Shown in pieces: positions 52,770 to 62,810 of a DNA stretch of 64,000 nt. This stretch comes from Palsa-504 sp963787645 (GTDB lineage Bacteria; Actinomycetota; Actinomycetes; Streptosporangiales; Streptosporangiaceae): NCBI GenBank assembly GCA_963787645.1, contig CAWBDS010000003.1, positions 682,001 through 746,000 of the forward strand, in the 5' to 3' direction. The notes under the pieces are model-generated. The model was not told where the DNA came from. It saw nothing but the letters and a program-made list of their open reading frames with translations, and did not search any database. Position 1 is the stretch's first letter; every line of letters begins with the position of its first letter. Position numbers and translations under genes: made by a program.

Positions 52770-54407
52770 CTAACCCGCGGGCTTGCCGTGCTGGTCTTTC
52801 GTGACGTCCTCGGGCGCCGCCTCCTCGCCACCGTCCCTGGTTGATCCGTCGGCGCTCGGGGTTTCCAGCCGCGGGATGACGTACCAGTGGTTCAGCCTGG
52901 CCCGCAGCTGAGCCGCCGCGCGGCGCGGGGTGGGCAGCGGCAGGATGTGCCGCGGGACCGGCGTGAACAGCTCATCCGGACGGCCCGCCTCGATGACGGC
53001 CCGCGTCTCGGCCGAGACCGGCCTGCTCACCGCCGTGTAGGCCGTCCCGTCTCGCTGGGCCGCGATGCCATACTCAGTTCCGTGCCTGAGCCTGCGCCGG
53101 TCGCTTCGTTGCAGGGCGAGGCAGACGCGCCGCGTCACCGCGAAGGCGGCCACCGGGAAGACGAAAAAGCCGCCGCGCAGCGTCCAGACCAGGTCTTCGA
53201 CCGGGATGCCGAAGTGGAAGGCGATGACGTCATCGGCGCCGGCCAGTTGCAGGTCGATGGCCATGGCCAGGATCGCCGCCCCGAGCGCGGTCCTGGCTGG
53301 CATGTTGCGCGGGCGGTCGAGCACCTGGTGGTACCGGCGGTCGCCGGTGACCCATTGCTCGAAGAACGGGTAGCCGCCCATGAGCAGGAAGAACACGGCG
53401 GGCAGCGCGGCAGCGGATAGGAAGACGCCCCAGACGATGGTGTGCCCCGCGACGTTCGTCTCGGCCGCGGGCATCAGGCGCAGGGCGCCCTCCATGAAAC
53501 CGATGTACCAGTCGGGCTGCGATCCGTTGGATGAGATGGCGGGGTCGTACGGGCCGAACAGCCAGATCGGGTTAATCTGCGCGGCCGTGCCGAGCGCGGC
53601 CAGGATGCCGAATACGAAGAAGAACAACGCCCCCGTCTTGGCCATGAAGATGGGGAACAGCGGGACCCCGACCTCGTTGTTGTCCCGCTGGCGGCGGCCG
53701 GGCCACTGGGTGTGGCCCTGATGCCACACGACCATCAGGTGGGCGGTGATGAGCGCGAGCAGGAGTCCCGGGATGAGCAGCACGTGGGCGATATACAGCC
53801 GGGGGATGAAATGCTCCCCCGGGTACTGGCCCCCGAAGACAAAGAAGCTGATGTAGGTGCCGACCACCGGTATGGACAGCATGATCCCGTCGGCGATCCG
53901 CGCGCCGGTTCCCGACAGCAGGTCATCGGGCAGGGAGTAGCCGGCGAAGCCTTCCACTGCGGCCAGCGCGAACATCGCGGTGCCGATCACCCAGTTGATT
54001 TCCCGCGGCTTGCGGAAGGCGCCGGTGAAGAACAGCCGCAGCGCGTGCAGCCCAATGGCCCCGACGAAGAGCAGCGCGGCCCAGTGGTGGATCTGCCGCA
54101 TGAGCAGGCCGCCGCGCACGTCGAAGCTGATATTGAGGGTTGAGGCGTACGCCTCGCTCATCTGGACGCCGTCCAGCTTGACGTAACTCCCGTGGTAGAT
54201 GATCTCGGTCACGCTGGGCTGGAAGAACAGTGTCAGGAACGTCCCGGTCAGCAGCAAGATGATGAAGGAGTACAACGCCACCTCGCCGAGCAGGAACGAC
54301 CAGTGGTCTGGGAAGACCTTCTTGGCCGCGCTCTTGGCGTAGTCGGCCGCCCCGAAGCGGTCGTCCACCACGCTGGCCAGCCGTCTCAGCCTTCGTTCCA
54401 CGCGCAC
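52770..54407 (-). CDS. qcrB: cytochrome b subunit of a bc complex (QcrB-like), orphan copy
   Basis: The 545-residue membrane protein carries the two haem-b His pairs (one His of each pair in RQIHHWAALLFVGAIGLH, the others in YIAHVLLIPGLLLALITAH). The Qo-site motif is PDWYIGFMEGALRLMP, as in actinobacterial QcrB. QcrA (Rieske) and QcrC are not adjacent, so this is a second copy apart from the qcrCAB operon. GTG 54407 is chosen for the GAGGAG before it; the frame is open to 54590. The C-terminal 100 residues are hydrophilic. It faces away from the oxidase genes. Confidence 0.9.
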   Translation of the reverse strand: MRVERRLRRLASVVDDRFGAADYAKSAAKKVFPDHWSFLLGEVALYSFIILLLTGTFLTLFFQPSVTEIIYHGSYVKLDGVQMSEAYASTLNISFDVRGGLLMRQIHHWAALLFVGAIGLHALRLFFTGAFRKPREINWVIGTAMFALAAVEGFAGYSLPDDLLSGTGARIADGIMLSIPVVGTYISFFVFGGQYPGEHFIPRLYIAHVLLIPGLLLALITAHLMVVWHQGHTQWPGRRQRDNNEVGVPLFPIFMAKTGALFFFVFGILAALGTAAQINPIWLFGPYDPAISSNGSQPDWYIGFMEGALRLMPAAETNVAGHTIVWGVFLSAAALPAVFFLLMGGYPFFEQWVTGDRRYHQVLDRPRNMPARTALGAAILAMAIDLQLAGADDVIAFHFGIPVEDLVWTLRGGFFVFPVAAFAVTRRVCLALQRSDRRRLRHGTEYGIAAQRDGTAYTAVSRPVSAETRAVIEAGRPDELFTPVPRHILPLPTPRRAAAQLRARLNHWYVIPRLETPSADGSTRDGGEEAAPEDVTKDQHGKPAG

Positions 54408-54601
54408 GGTGGCTCCTCGCCCTGTCCCTGTCTCTGACTGTCGGCGACTCGGCTGCCCTGCTTCCCCGTTGGCGCGCCGTCTAACCAGCGAATCAGGACC
54501 GGTTACCCCGCCGGAGCCCGCGAGCCGGCGATCAGTGGTTTGCGCGACGGCCTGAGCGGTAGTGGCGGGACCAGGCTCGGTCCGCGCCATCAGGAGGAAC
54601 G

Positions 54602-55015
54602 GTGAGCGAACAGGTCCAGCGCCGCACGCAGGACATGACCACCCGTGAGCTCACGGCTCAGCTGGGCGATCAGCTGACTCGGCTGATGCGGGACGAGGTC
54701 GCGCTGGCCAAAGCCGAGATGTTCGCCTCGGCCAGGCAGGCTGCGCTCGGCGGCGGCATGCTGAGCGCCGCGGCCGTGGCCGGCGTGACGTGCTGGCTGG
54801 CCATGGTGACCGCGGCGATCGCCGGTATCGCGGCCGGGCTGCCGGTCTGGGCCGCAGCCCTGATCACCGGCGGTGCGTGCGGTGCCGCCGCGGGTGCCCT
54901 GGCCCTGCTGGGGATCCGGCGGCTCCGCCGGGGCACGCCCCCGCTGAGGATGACCATCGGCAGCATCAAAGACGAGGTGAGCGACCTGGTGACCAGGGTG
55001 CGGGTGCGGCAGTGA
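54602..55015 (+). CDS. phage-holin-3_6-type membrane protein (PF07332-like)
   Basis: The 137-residue protein has an N-terminal helix (TTRELTAQLGDQLTRLMRDEVALAKAEM) and two hydrophobic helices (GGGMLSAAAVAGVTCWLAMVTAAIAGI and WAAALITGGACGAAAGALALLGI). This is the actinobacterial holin-superfamily fold that usually stands next to a DUF3618 gene. In chromosomes these are not phage lysis genes but membrane-associated proteins of unknown role. It starts at GTG 54602 and is coupled to the next gene. Confidence 0.85.
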   Translation: MSEQVQRRTQDMTTRELTAQLGDQLTRLMRDEVALAKAEMFASARQAALGGGMLSAAAVAGVTCWLAMVTAAIAGIAAGLPVWAAALITGGACGAAAGALALLGIRRLRRGTPPLRMTIGSIKDEVSDLVTRVRVRQ

Positions 55016-55314
55016 CACGAAAGCAGGGCCTGGCCGCCTTCGAAGAAGGAGCCGAGCTCCGCGCGCTTCGCGAGCGCGCGGACACGACCGGCCGCGATCT
55101 CAGCGACACCGTCGCCGCGCTGGCCGGCAGGCTGGCGCAAGAAGCCAGCCCGCGGGCCTGGGCCCGGCGCCGCCTGGTCGCCGCCAGGACCCGGGCCGCA
55201 CAGAGGGTCGCGCTCCCAGGCGGGCCCAGGCTGGCCGCGGTGGCGGGGGTGGCCTCGGGGCTCATGGTGATCGCGGCGGCCGCCGTGCTATGGCAGCACC
55301 GGCACCGCACCTGA
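55012..55314 (+). CDS. DUF3618-like membrane protein
   Basis: The 100-residue protein has the helical ELRALRERADTTGRDLSDTVAALAGRL segment typical of DUF3618, a basic linker and a single C-terminal membrane helix (LAAVAGVASGLMVIAAAAVLW). It is regularly paired with the holin-like gene. The start GTG 55012 overlaps its neighbour's stop. Here the pair sits between an orphan qcrB and oxidase genes. Confidence 0.8.
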   Translation: MTRKQGLAAFEEGAELRALRERADTTGRDLSDTVAALAGRLAQEASPRAWARRRLVAARTRAAQRVALPGGPRLAAVAGVASGLMVIAAAAVLWQHRHRT

Positions 55315-55334
55315 GCGGGGAAGAGGTCAGCGCC

Positions 55335-55985
55335 GTGCCCTTCCAGAACGCGTTCCGTCAGTTGTTCGCCCAGGATGTGACGATCGCCGCCGTGGTGTTC
55401 ATCCTGGTGGCCGTCGTCATGGCCGGCGCCGTGCTGCTGAGCAGGCGCCGTCGGCGCCGCGGGCAGGACCCATCGCGGCGGGCCAAGGCCGATCGGCTGG
55501 AGACTGGTTACGTGGTGGTCCTGGCCGGGATCGTTGCCTTCCTGGTGTTCTCCAGCTTCACCGCGAACGCCAGGGAGTTCCCCGACCCGCAGCCCGTCCT
55601 GCGCGTCCAGGTCACCGCTTTCCAGTGGTGCTGGAGCTTCCGCTACGCGGGACAGCCGGTGACGGTCACCGGCCAGTGCCAGGGCGGATCGCTGCCCACG
55701 CTGGTGCTGCCGGTGGGCCGTCCCGTCGAGCTGGATGTGACGTCGGCCGACGTGGTGCATGAGTTCTGGGCGCCGGTCCTGGACTTCAAGATCAATGCCT
55801 ACCCCGGCCATACCAACGCCTTCACGATCACGCTGACCCGTACCGGGCGGTGGATCGGCCGCTGCGCGCAACTGTGCGGCCTGTACCACTACGAGATGGA
55901 CTTCTACGTACAGGCCGTGCCGGTCGCGGCCTTCAACCAGTTCCTGCGATCCAGGGGCGGCACGACGCTGGGGGGCGGGTCATGA
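55335..55985 (+). CDS. cytochrome c oxidase subunit II
   Basis: The protein of about 216 residues has two N-terminal membrane helices and a periplasmic cupredoxin domain. The CuA ligands are intact: His in DVVHEFWAPVL and Cys-x3-Cys-x3-His-x2-Met in RCAQLCGLYHYEMDF. The usual aromatic QWYWSY segment reads QWCWSF. GTG 55335 follows an AGAGG site; ATG 55290 is in frame but overlaps the previous gene. It should accept electrons from cytochrome c or a bc complex and pass them to subunit I. Confidence 0.9.
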   Translation: MPFQNAFRQLFAQDVTIAAVVFILVAVVMAGAVLLSRRRRRRGQDPSRRAKADRLETGYVVVLAGIVAFLVFSSFTANAREFPDPQPVLRVQVTAFQWCWSFRYAGQPVTVTGQCQGGSLPTLVLPVGRPVELDVTSADVVHEFWAPVLDFKINAYPGHTNAFTITLTRTGRWIGRCAQLCGLYHYEMDFYVQAVPVAAFNQFLRSRGGTTLGGGS

Positions 55986-57647
55986 CCGCCAGGATCCGGG
56001 TCATTCCCTACGACCCGCCGGCCGGCGAGGACCGCGACGGCGTGCCGCAGTGGCTGCTGACCACCGATCACAAGCGGATCGGGCTGCTGACCATCGGCAC
56101 CGCCTTGGTCCTGTTCTTCTTCAACGGCGCTATCGCGCTGACCATGCGGGCCCAGCTGGCCCAGCCGGGCCAGGACATCTTGTCCCCGCAGGCTTACCTG
56201 CAGTTCATGACCATGCACGGCACCGGCATGATCGCCGTCACCATCACCCCGCTGGCGCTTGGGCTGGGCGTGTACCTGATCCCGCTGCAGATCGGCGCCC
56301 CGCGGATCGCCGCGCCGCGGGCCACCCTGCTCGGCTACTGGCTGTACGTGGCCGGAGCCATCATGCTGATCTGGGCTTTCCTCACGCCGGGCGGCGCCAG
56401 CGACGGCTGGTGGGGATACCTCCCGCTGTCCGACAGCATCTACACCCCCGGCCCGGGCATGTCGCTGTGGGCGGCCGGCTTCTTCCTGGCCGGCGCCGGG
56501 ATGGTGCTGCAGGGTGCCACCACGATGTGGACCATCTTGCGGTTGCGGGCGCCGGGCGTGACCATGATGCGGATCCCGGTCTTCGCCTGGGCTCAGCTGG
56601 TCACCTGCCTGATGGTGTTCGCCGCGTTCCCGGCGCTGCTGGCCGCCATGGGCGTGGTGGCGGCCAACCGGATCGACCCGCACCTGTTCACCAGCAACGC
56701 GTGGAACATCGGGTACCAGAACCTGTTCTGGTTCTACGGCCACCCCGTGGTCTACGTCATGTTCTTCCCGTTCGTCGGGGCCGTGGCCGAATCACTGGCC
56801 ACGTTCGCCGGCCGCCGGTTCTTCGGCTACCAGGGCACCGCCCTGTCGCTGCTGGCCTTCGCGGCGGGCTCGATGGCGGTCTGGGGCCATCACCTGTTCA
56901 CCAGCGGACAGGAGGTCAACGACTACTTCTCGCTGACCTCGATCATGCTGAGCATCCCGGCGGGCGTGGAGTACTTCGGGTTCCTCGGTACCCTCTTCGG
57001 CGGCAGGCTCAGGTACACCACCTCGATGCTGTTCGCGCTGGCGTTCATCCCGCAGTTCCTCGTCGGCGGGCTGAGCGGCATCCTGGTCGCCAACCCCACC
57101 ATCGATTACCAGGTCAACAACAGCTACTTCGTCCTCGGCCACTTCCACTACACGCTCATGGCCGGCAGCATGTTCGGCTTCTTCGCCGGGTTCTACCTGT
57201 GGTTCCCCAAAGCCACCGGCCTCATGCTGCGCGAACGGCTGGGCAAGCTGCACTTCACGCTCATGGTGATCGGCGTCAACACCACCTTCATCCCGTTCTT
57301 CATCCTCGGCTACGACGGCATGCCGCGCTGGATGGCGACCTATCCCGCAGGCGCCGGCTTCACCACCTTGTCCCTGATCTCCAGCATCGGCGCGCGGCAT
57401 CATCGGCCTGGCCATGACCGTCTTCGCCTACAACATCTACATCTCAGCCCGCCTCAAGGTGCCTGCCCCGGATGACCCATGGCAGGCGCACACGCTGGAG
57501 TGGGCCACCTCCTCCCCGCCGCCCCGGTACAACTTCGACCTGGCCCACCCGGTCCCCCGGGTCCGCAGCTACGCACCCCTGCTCGACCTGCGCGAACGGC
57601 AGCGCCCGCAGGCCAGCGTCCCGCCGCCCTCCGCGGGCAGCGGGTGA
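55982..57647 (+). CDS. haem-copper oxidase subunit I with altered proton channels, frameshifted near the end
   Basis: The 12-helix subunit I has haem and CuB ligands in place: His79 (MTMHGTG), His254, His303-His304, His387 and His389, plus the cross-linking Tyr258 in HPVVY. Channel residues differ from the A-type family. GAPD reads GAPR (residue 108), HPEVY reads HPVVY (256), PTGIK reads PAGVE (327-330), and the Mg-site His-Asp is Asn-Asn (379-380). A single extra base in the GCGCGCGG run near 57390 shifts the frame. The last helix (GIIGLAMTVFAYNIYIS) and the tail to 57647 continue one frame over. An assembly error is likely. Confidence 0.85.
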
Positions 57648-57652
57648 GTCCG

Positions 57653-58012
57653 ATGGAACGCCGGTTCTCGCCCGCCGTGGTCCTGGTCATCTGGGGCATC
57701 ATGAACCTCGTCCTGGCCGCCGTACTGGCCGGGTTCACCGTGGCCAAGTCCGCCGGCCTGCTCGTCATCGATATCTACTGCGCGTCCGCCGCCCTGGTCT
57801 TCGGGCTCGCCGTGCTGGTCTGGCTGGTCCGGCGGCGCAGGCCGCTGGCCCGCGGTCTCCGCGTGCCCGCCCATCCCGCGGCCGCCCTGCTGCTCGCCGT
57901 CGGGGTGGCCCTGATCTGGCTCGGCCTGCCCTTCGGCGCCTGGCTGCCGATGACCGCCGTCGTGCCCTTGGCCGCTGCCCTCATCCTGGAGCTAACCGCC
58001 CGCCGGACCTGA
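57653..58012 (+). CDS. small membrane protein next to the oxidase genes
   Basis: The 119-residue protein from ATG 57653 has four hydrophobic segments (VVLVIWGIMNLVLAAVLAGF, LVIDIYCASAALVFGLAVLVWLV, AALLLAVGVALIWLG, MTAVVPLAAALILEL). It starts six bases after subunit I ends, so it is likely co-transcribed. It could be a small accessory subunit of the oxidase, but it does not match subunit III or IV clearly. Confidence 0.65.
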   Translation: MERRFSPAVVLVIWGIMNLVLAAVLAGFTVAKSAGLLVIDIYCASAALVFGLAVLVWLVRRRRPLARGLRVPAHPAAALLLAVGVALIWLGLPFGAWLPMTAVVPLAAALILELTARRT

Positions 58013-58106
58013 CGCTGATGGGCAACTGATGACGCTACGGAGGTTTGCCCGCCGTCGGGTGGGAAGAGGCCCGGTTCCTTGTCCTGACGACGGAAGGCAG
58101 ATACCG

Positions 58107-58919
58107 ATGGAAACCAACCGAAGCAAGCCGCTGGCCGTCGTAACCGGGGCTTCGAGCGGCATCGGCCGCGAACTGGCGGCCCGCTTCGCCGAGGGCGGCT
58201 TCGACCTGGTGGTGGTCGCCGAGGACGAGCGGATCGGTCCTGTGGCCGCCGCCTTTGCCGGGCAGCGCACCCACGCGGTCCCGGTGCAGGCCGATCTGGC
58301 CACCTTCGATGGTGTCGAGGATCTGTACCGGGCGATCCGGGCCACCGGGCGCGTCCCGGACGCGCTGGCGATCAATGCGGGCGTCGGCGTCGCCGGCGAT
58401 TTCGCCCGGGACAACGAGCTGGTCGACGAGCTGCGGCTGATTGGCCTGAACATCACCGGCGCGGTCCACCTGGCTAAGCGGGTGCTGCCCGAGATGATCG
58501 CTGCCGGCCAGGGAGGCGTACTCTTCACCTCCTCGATCGCGGCGACCGCGCCCGGGCCCTACCACGCCACGTACGCCGCCTCCAAGGCGTTCTTGCTGTC
58601 CTTTGCCGAAGCCCTGCGCTATGAGCTGAGGGATACTGGCGTGACGGTCACGGCGCTGATGCCCGGTCCCACCGACACCGAGTTCTTTGACCGGGCCGGC
58701 ATGCAGGGCACCAAACTGCGCGAGGAGACGGCCAAGGACGACCCGGCCGAGGTGGCCAGGCAAGGCTTCGAGGCGCTGATGGCCGGCCAGGACCACGTGG
58801 TCGCCGGGTCGATGAAGAACAAGGCCCAGGTCGCTTCCGGCCGGGTTATGCCCGAGACCGCGAAGGCCGCGATGCAGGCACGCCAGACCGAGCCAGGCAG
58901 CAGCGGACCGGAGGAGTGA
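58107..58919 (+). CDS. short-chain dehydrogenase/reductase
   Basis: The 270-residue classical SDR has the cofactor motif VVTGASSGIGRELAARF, the NAG motif in AINAGVGVAG and the catalytic Ser-Tyr-Lys in SSIAATAPGPYHATYAASKAF. The Asp/Glu pattern after strand 2 (VVAEDERI) suggests NAD preference. Its C-terminal half resembles the Bdh/DltE group. The substrate is unknown. It starts at ATG 58107 after GGAAGG and precedes the alcohol dehydrogenase by four bases. Confidence 0.9.
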   Translation: METNRSKPLAVVTGASSGIGRELAARFAEGGFDLVVVAEDERIGPVAAAFAGQRTHAVPVQADLATFDGVEDLYRAIRATGRVPDALAINAGVGVAGDFARDNELVDELRLIGLNITGAVHLAKRVLPEMIAAGQGGVLFTSSIAATAPGPYHATYAASKAFLLSFAEALRYELRDTGVTVTALMPGPTDTEFFDRAGMQGTKLREETAKDDPAEVARQGFEALMAGQDHVVAGSMKNKAQVASGRVMPETAKAAMQARQTEPGSSGPEE

Positions 58920-58923
58920 GGCC

Positions 58924-60108
<1,185 letters not shown>

Positions 60109-60314
60109 CAGAGCCGTTCCTCGACGTGCGATCGCTGCGGCGCCCGCGCTCCATACCCTGCGACTGGTGCTTGACCTGGTCGTCGAGCTGCGGTCCGCAC
60201 TTGGCGGGAGGAGATGTCCAGCGTGGCGGACACGTGATGTTTACCGTGCGCGTTCATGGTGAAGTCCCGCTGTAGCGGCACGGAAGGCGGCACGGGAAGG
60301 AGGCCAGCCGGGCC

Positions 60315-61952
60315 ATGGCTGAGGGCAGCCGCACAGACGCGGCAGCCAGCTCAGGAAAGCTGGCGCGGTACCAGCGCAAGCGGGATTTCGCCCGCACGCC
60401 GGAGCCGCGGGGCAGGCCAGAATCAGCTGGTGAACGCCCGAGTGGCAGCGCTGCGCGGTTCGTGGTCCAGTTGCACCGGGCGCGGCGGGTGCACTACGAC
60501 GTCCGGTTCGAGATCGGCGGCGCGCTGGCGAGCTGGGCGGTGCCGAAGGGCCCGACCCTCGATCCCGCGGTGAAGCGTGCCGCCGTGCACGTGGAGGACC
60601 ATCCCGTCGAGTACCTGGACTTCGAGGGTGTCATCCCGTCCGCGCAGTACGGCGGCGGTGACGTGATCGTCTGGGACCGCGGCACCTGGGAGCCGCACGG
60701 GACCGGCGACCCGGCCGCGGCGATCGCGGCCGGCGAGCTGCACGCCGACGTGCATGGCCACAAGCTCCGCGGCCGTCTGGTCCTGGTGCGGCGCGGCCAC
60801 GACCGGACCGGCAAGGACCAGTGGCTGCTGGTGCACAAGCGCGACCAGTACGCGGTGAAGGGCTGGGATCCGGCCGACTACCCCCGGTCAGTGCTCAGCG
60901 GGCGCACCAGCGAGGAGGTCAAGGCCGCTCCGCGGCGGATGTGGCGCTCAGACCTGCCGCCCGCGCAGGCCAGCGTGCCGATCGACGGCGCCGCCGCGAC
61001 CGCTGGTCCCTCCGATGACGAGCTCGATGCGCTGGACAGCCTCGGAGCTGGCGGCGTCTGGGAAGCCTTCGGCCGCCAGCTGCGGCTGACCAACCTGGAC
61101 AAGGTGCTCTTCCCCCCGGCTGACGGACAGCCGCCGGCGACCAAGCGGGAGTTCATCCGCTACGCCGCGTGCATCGCCCCTGTGGCGCTGCCCTACCTGG
61201 CCGGCCGCGCGCTGAACATGCACCGGTTTCCCGGCGGCGCCGGTACCCCCGGGTTCTGGCACAAGCAGCTGCCCGGTCATGCCCCCGAGTGGATCTCGCG
61301 CTGGGACAATCCCAACGCCGGCCCCGGAGAGACCAGCACCTACCTGGTCGTCAGCGAGCCCGCGGCGCTGGTGTGGGCGGCCAACTTCGGCGCGCTGGAG
61401 TGGCACGCCTGGACCTCCTGCACCGACCTGCCGCAGCTGCCCAGCTATGCCCTGATCGACATCGATCCCGGCCCGGCCACCTCCTGGGACGACGTGCTCG
61501 TACTCGCCCGGCTGCATCGCATTGCACTGCAGCACCTCGGCGTGGCCGGGCAGCCCAAGCTCACCGGGCGGCGGGGGATCCAGATCTGGATCCCCGTCGC
61601 CCGCGGTCCCGGCTTCGATGACACCCGCAGTTGGACCAGGCAGCTTTCCCGGGCCGTCGGGGGCGCCGTCCCCGAGCTGATCAGCTGGGAATGGAACGTG
61701 CGTGATCGCGGCGGCCTGGCCCGGCTGGACTACACCCAGAATGTCATCAACAAGACCCTGGTCGCGCCCTACAGCCCTCGTGCGGCCCCGGGCGCCCCGG
61801 TGTCCGCGCCGATCGAGTGGGACGAACTCGACGATCCCTCGCTGCGCCCCGGTTCCTTCACCATCAGGGACTTCCCCGCACGATTGACCGAGCGAGGCGA
61901 CCCGTTCCGGACCGTGCTGACCGCACGCCAGGTGCTGCCCTCGATCACATGA
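60315..61952 (+). CDS. LigD-like protein: phosphoesterase plus polymerase, no ligase domain
   Basis: The 545-residue protein has an N-terminal 3'-phosphoesterase domain (about 48-190) with the metal ligands His54, His60, Asp62 and His96 equivalent to those of LigD PE. The C-terminal archaeo-eukaryotic-primase-type polymerase domain (about 260-540) shows Asp-x-Asp in LIDIDPGPATSWDDV and the late Asp in RLDYTQNVINKTLVAPYSPR. The ATP-dependent ligase domain of full LigD is absent and neither ku nor a separate ligD is in the window. It probably works in NHEJ end processing with partners elsewhere. Confidence 0.9.
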   Translation: MAEGSRTDAAASSGKLARYQRKRDFARTPEPRGRPESAGERPSGSAARFVVQLHRARRVHYDVRFEIGGALASWAVPKGPTLDPAVKRAAVHVEDHPVEYLDFEGVIPSAQYGGGDVIVWDRGTWEPHGTGDPAAAIAAGELHADVHGHKLRGRLVLVRRGHDRTGKDQWLLVHKRDQYAVKGWDPADYPRSVLSGRTSEEVKAAPRRMWRSDLPPAQASVPIDGAAATAGPSDDELDALDSLGAGGVWEAFGRQLRLTNLDKVLFPPADGQPPATKREFIRYAACIAPVALPYLAGRALNMHRFPGGAGTPGFWHKQLPGHAPEWISRWDNPNAGPGETSTYLVVSEPAALVWAANFGALEWHAWTSCTDLPQLPSYALIDIDPGPATSWDDVLVLARLHRIALQHLGVAGQPKLTGRRGIQIWIPVARGPGFDDTRSWTRQLSRAVGGAVPELISWEWNVRDRGGLARLDYTQNVINKTLVAPYSPRAAPGAPVSAPIEWDELDDPSLRPGSFTIRDFPARLTERGDPFRTVLTARQVLPSIT

Positions 61953-62138
61953 CCCGCGAGGCGCCGGCCAGGGCTCGATGCCCCGGCGGACGCGAAGGCG
62001 GCTGCCGGGTCGGCGGCCTGGATGACCACGCCGATCGCGCTGCCGGCGGCCCCTAACGGCGTTCACCCGGGAATACGGCCCGTTTGCTAACGGGGGGACC
62101 GGGTAGCAGCCGCGCGCCTGCACTCGGAGGGAACTGAG

Positions 62139-62810
62139 ATGCCACGAGACCTGAGCAGAGGAGTTGCGCACCGGAGCGCGGTGAGGAAGCGCGGCGTAGA
62201 AGCGGCCAGCCGACGCTACCTGCTGTACGTCTTGCTGCCGGTGTGGTTCGTCCCCGGCTTCCTGGACTACCTGATGCACCGGCGCACTCACATCGAGGAC
62301 ACCGCGGGCCCGCGAGAATCGCTCATACATTCGCTGATGATGACCGAAATCGGCATTCCCGCCTGGATAGCCCTGCTGTGCGAGGTCAGCCCGGGGATGC
62401 TCGCCGCCATGGCCGCCGCGGCCGCCGTACACGACGCGACCGCTATCGTGGATGCGCGGACCGCGGTACGCGGCGGCAGGCGAGTGAGTCCGGCGGAGAT
62501 GAACGTTCACAGATTCCTCGAAGCGCTGCCGTTCACCGCGCTCGGCGTGCTGTGCTGCCTGCACTGGGATAAGCTGCGCGAGCTACGCGGCCGGCCCAGC
62601 AGCCGATGGTGGCGGATCGAGCTGAAACGCGAGCCGCTGCCCGTCCCTTACCTGGCCGGGATCGCCGCGGCCACCGTGGCTCTTATCGCCGTGCCCTACG
62701 CCGAAGAACTGGCCCGGTGCCTGCTGGCCAGCCGTCGGCGGGCGCAATCACGTCACCAGGCGGACGGGCAGGCTGGGACCTGCGAGCTGGCGGGCAGTGG
62801 GCCAGCGTGA
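62139..62810 (+). CDS. multi-pass membrane protein of unknown function
   Basis: The 223-residue protein has four or five hydrophobic segments. A conserved-looking polar motif, DYLMHRRTHIEDTAGPRESLIHSLMM (His and Glu in pairs), lies between helices 1 and 2, and a second His/Asp cluster is VHDATAIVDAR. The spacing of His residues could form a metal site, but no family is recognised with confidence. The end overlaps the DUF2071 gene by four bases. Confidence 0.7.
   Translation: MPRDLSRGVAHRSAVRKRGVEAASRRYLLYVLLPVWFVPGFLDYLMHRRTHIEDTAGPRESLIHSLMMTEIGIPAWIALLCEVSPGMLAAMAAAAAVHDATAIVDARTAVRGGRRVSPAEMNVHRFLEALPFTALGVLCCLHWDKLRELRGRPSSRWWRIELKREPLPVPYLAGIAAATVALIAVPYAEELARCLLASRRRAQSRHQADGQAGTCELAGSGPA

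Noticed and set aside
52608..52844. Plus-strand frame of 78 codons (MAGWISRFLAAIGAGG...)
   Set aside because: It has no family, an Arg/Ala-rich shadow-like tail and overlap with the end of qcrB. It may be a relic but cannot be supported.
54602..55314. Prophage remnant suggested by the holin-like gene
   Set aside because: The holin-like/DUF3618 pair is a common chromosomal pair in actinomycetes, and no other phage gene is nearby.
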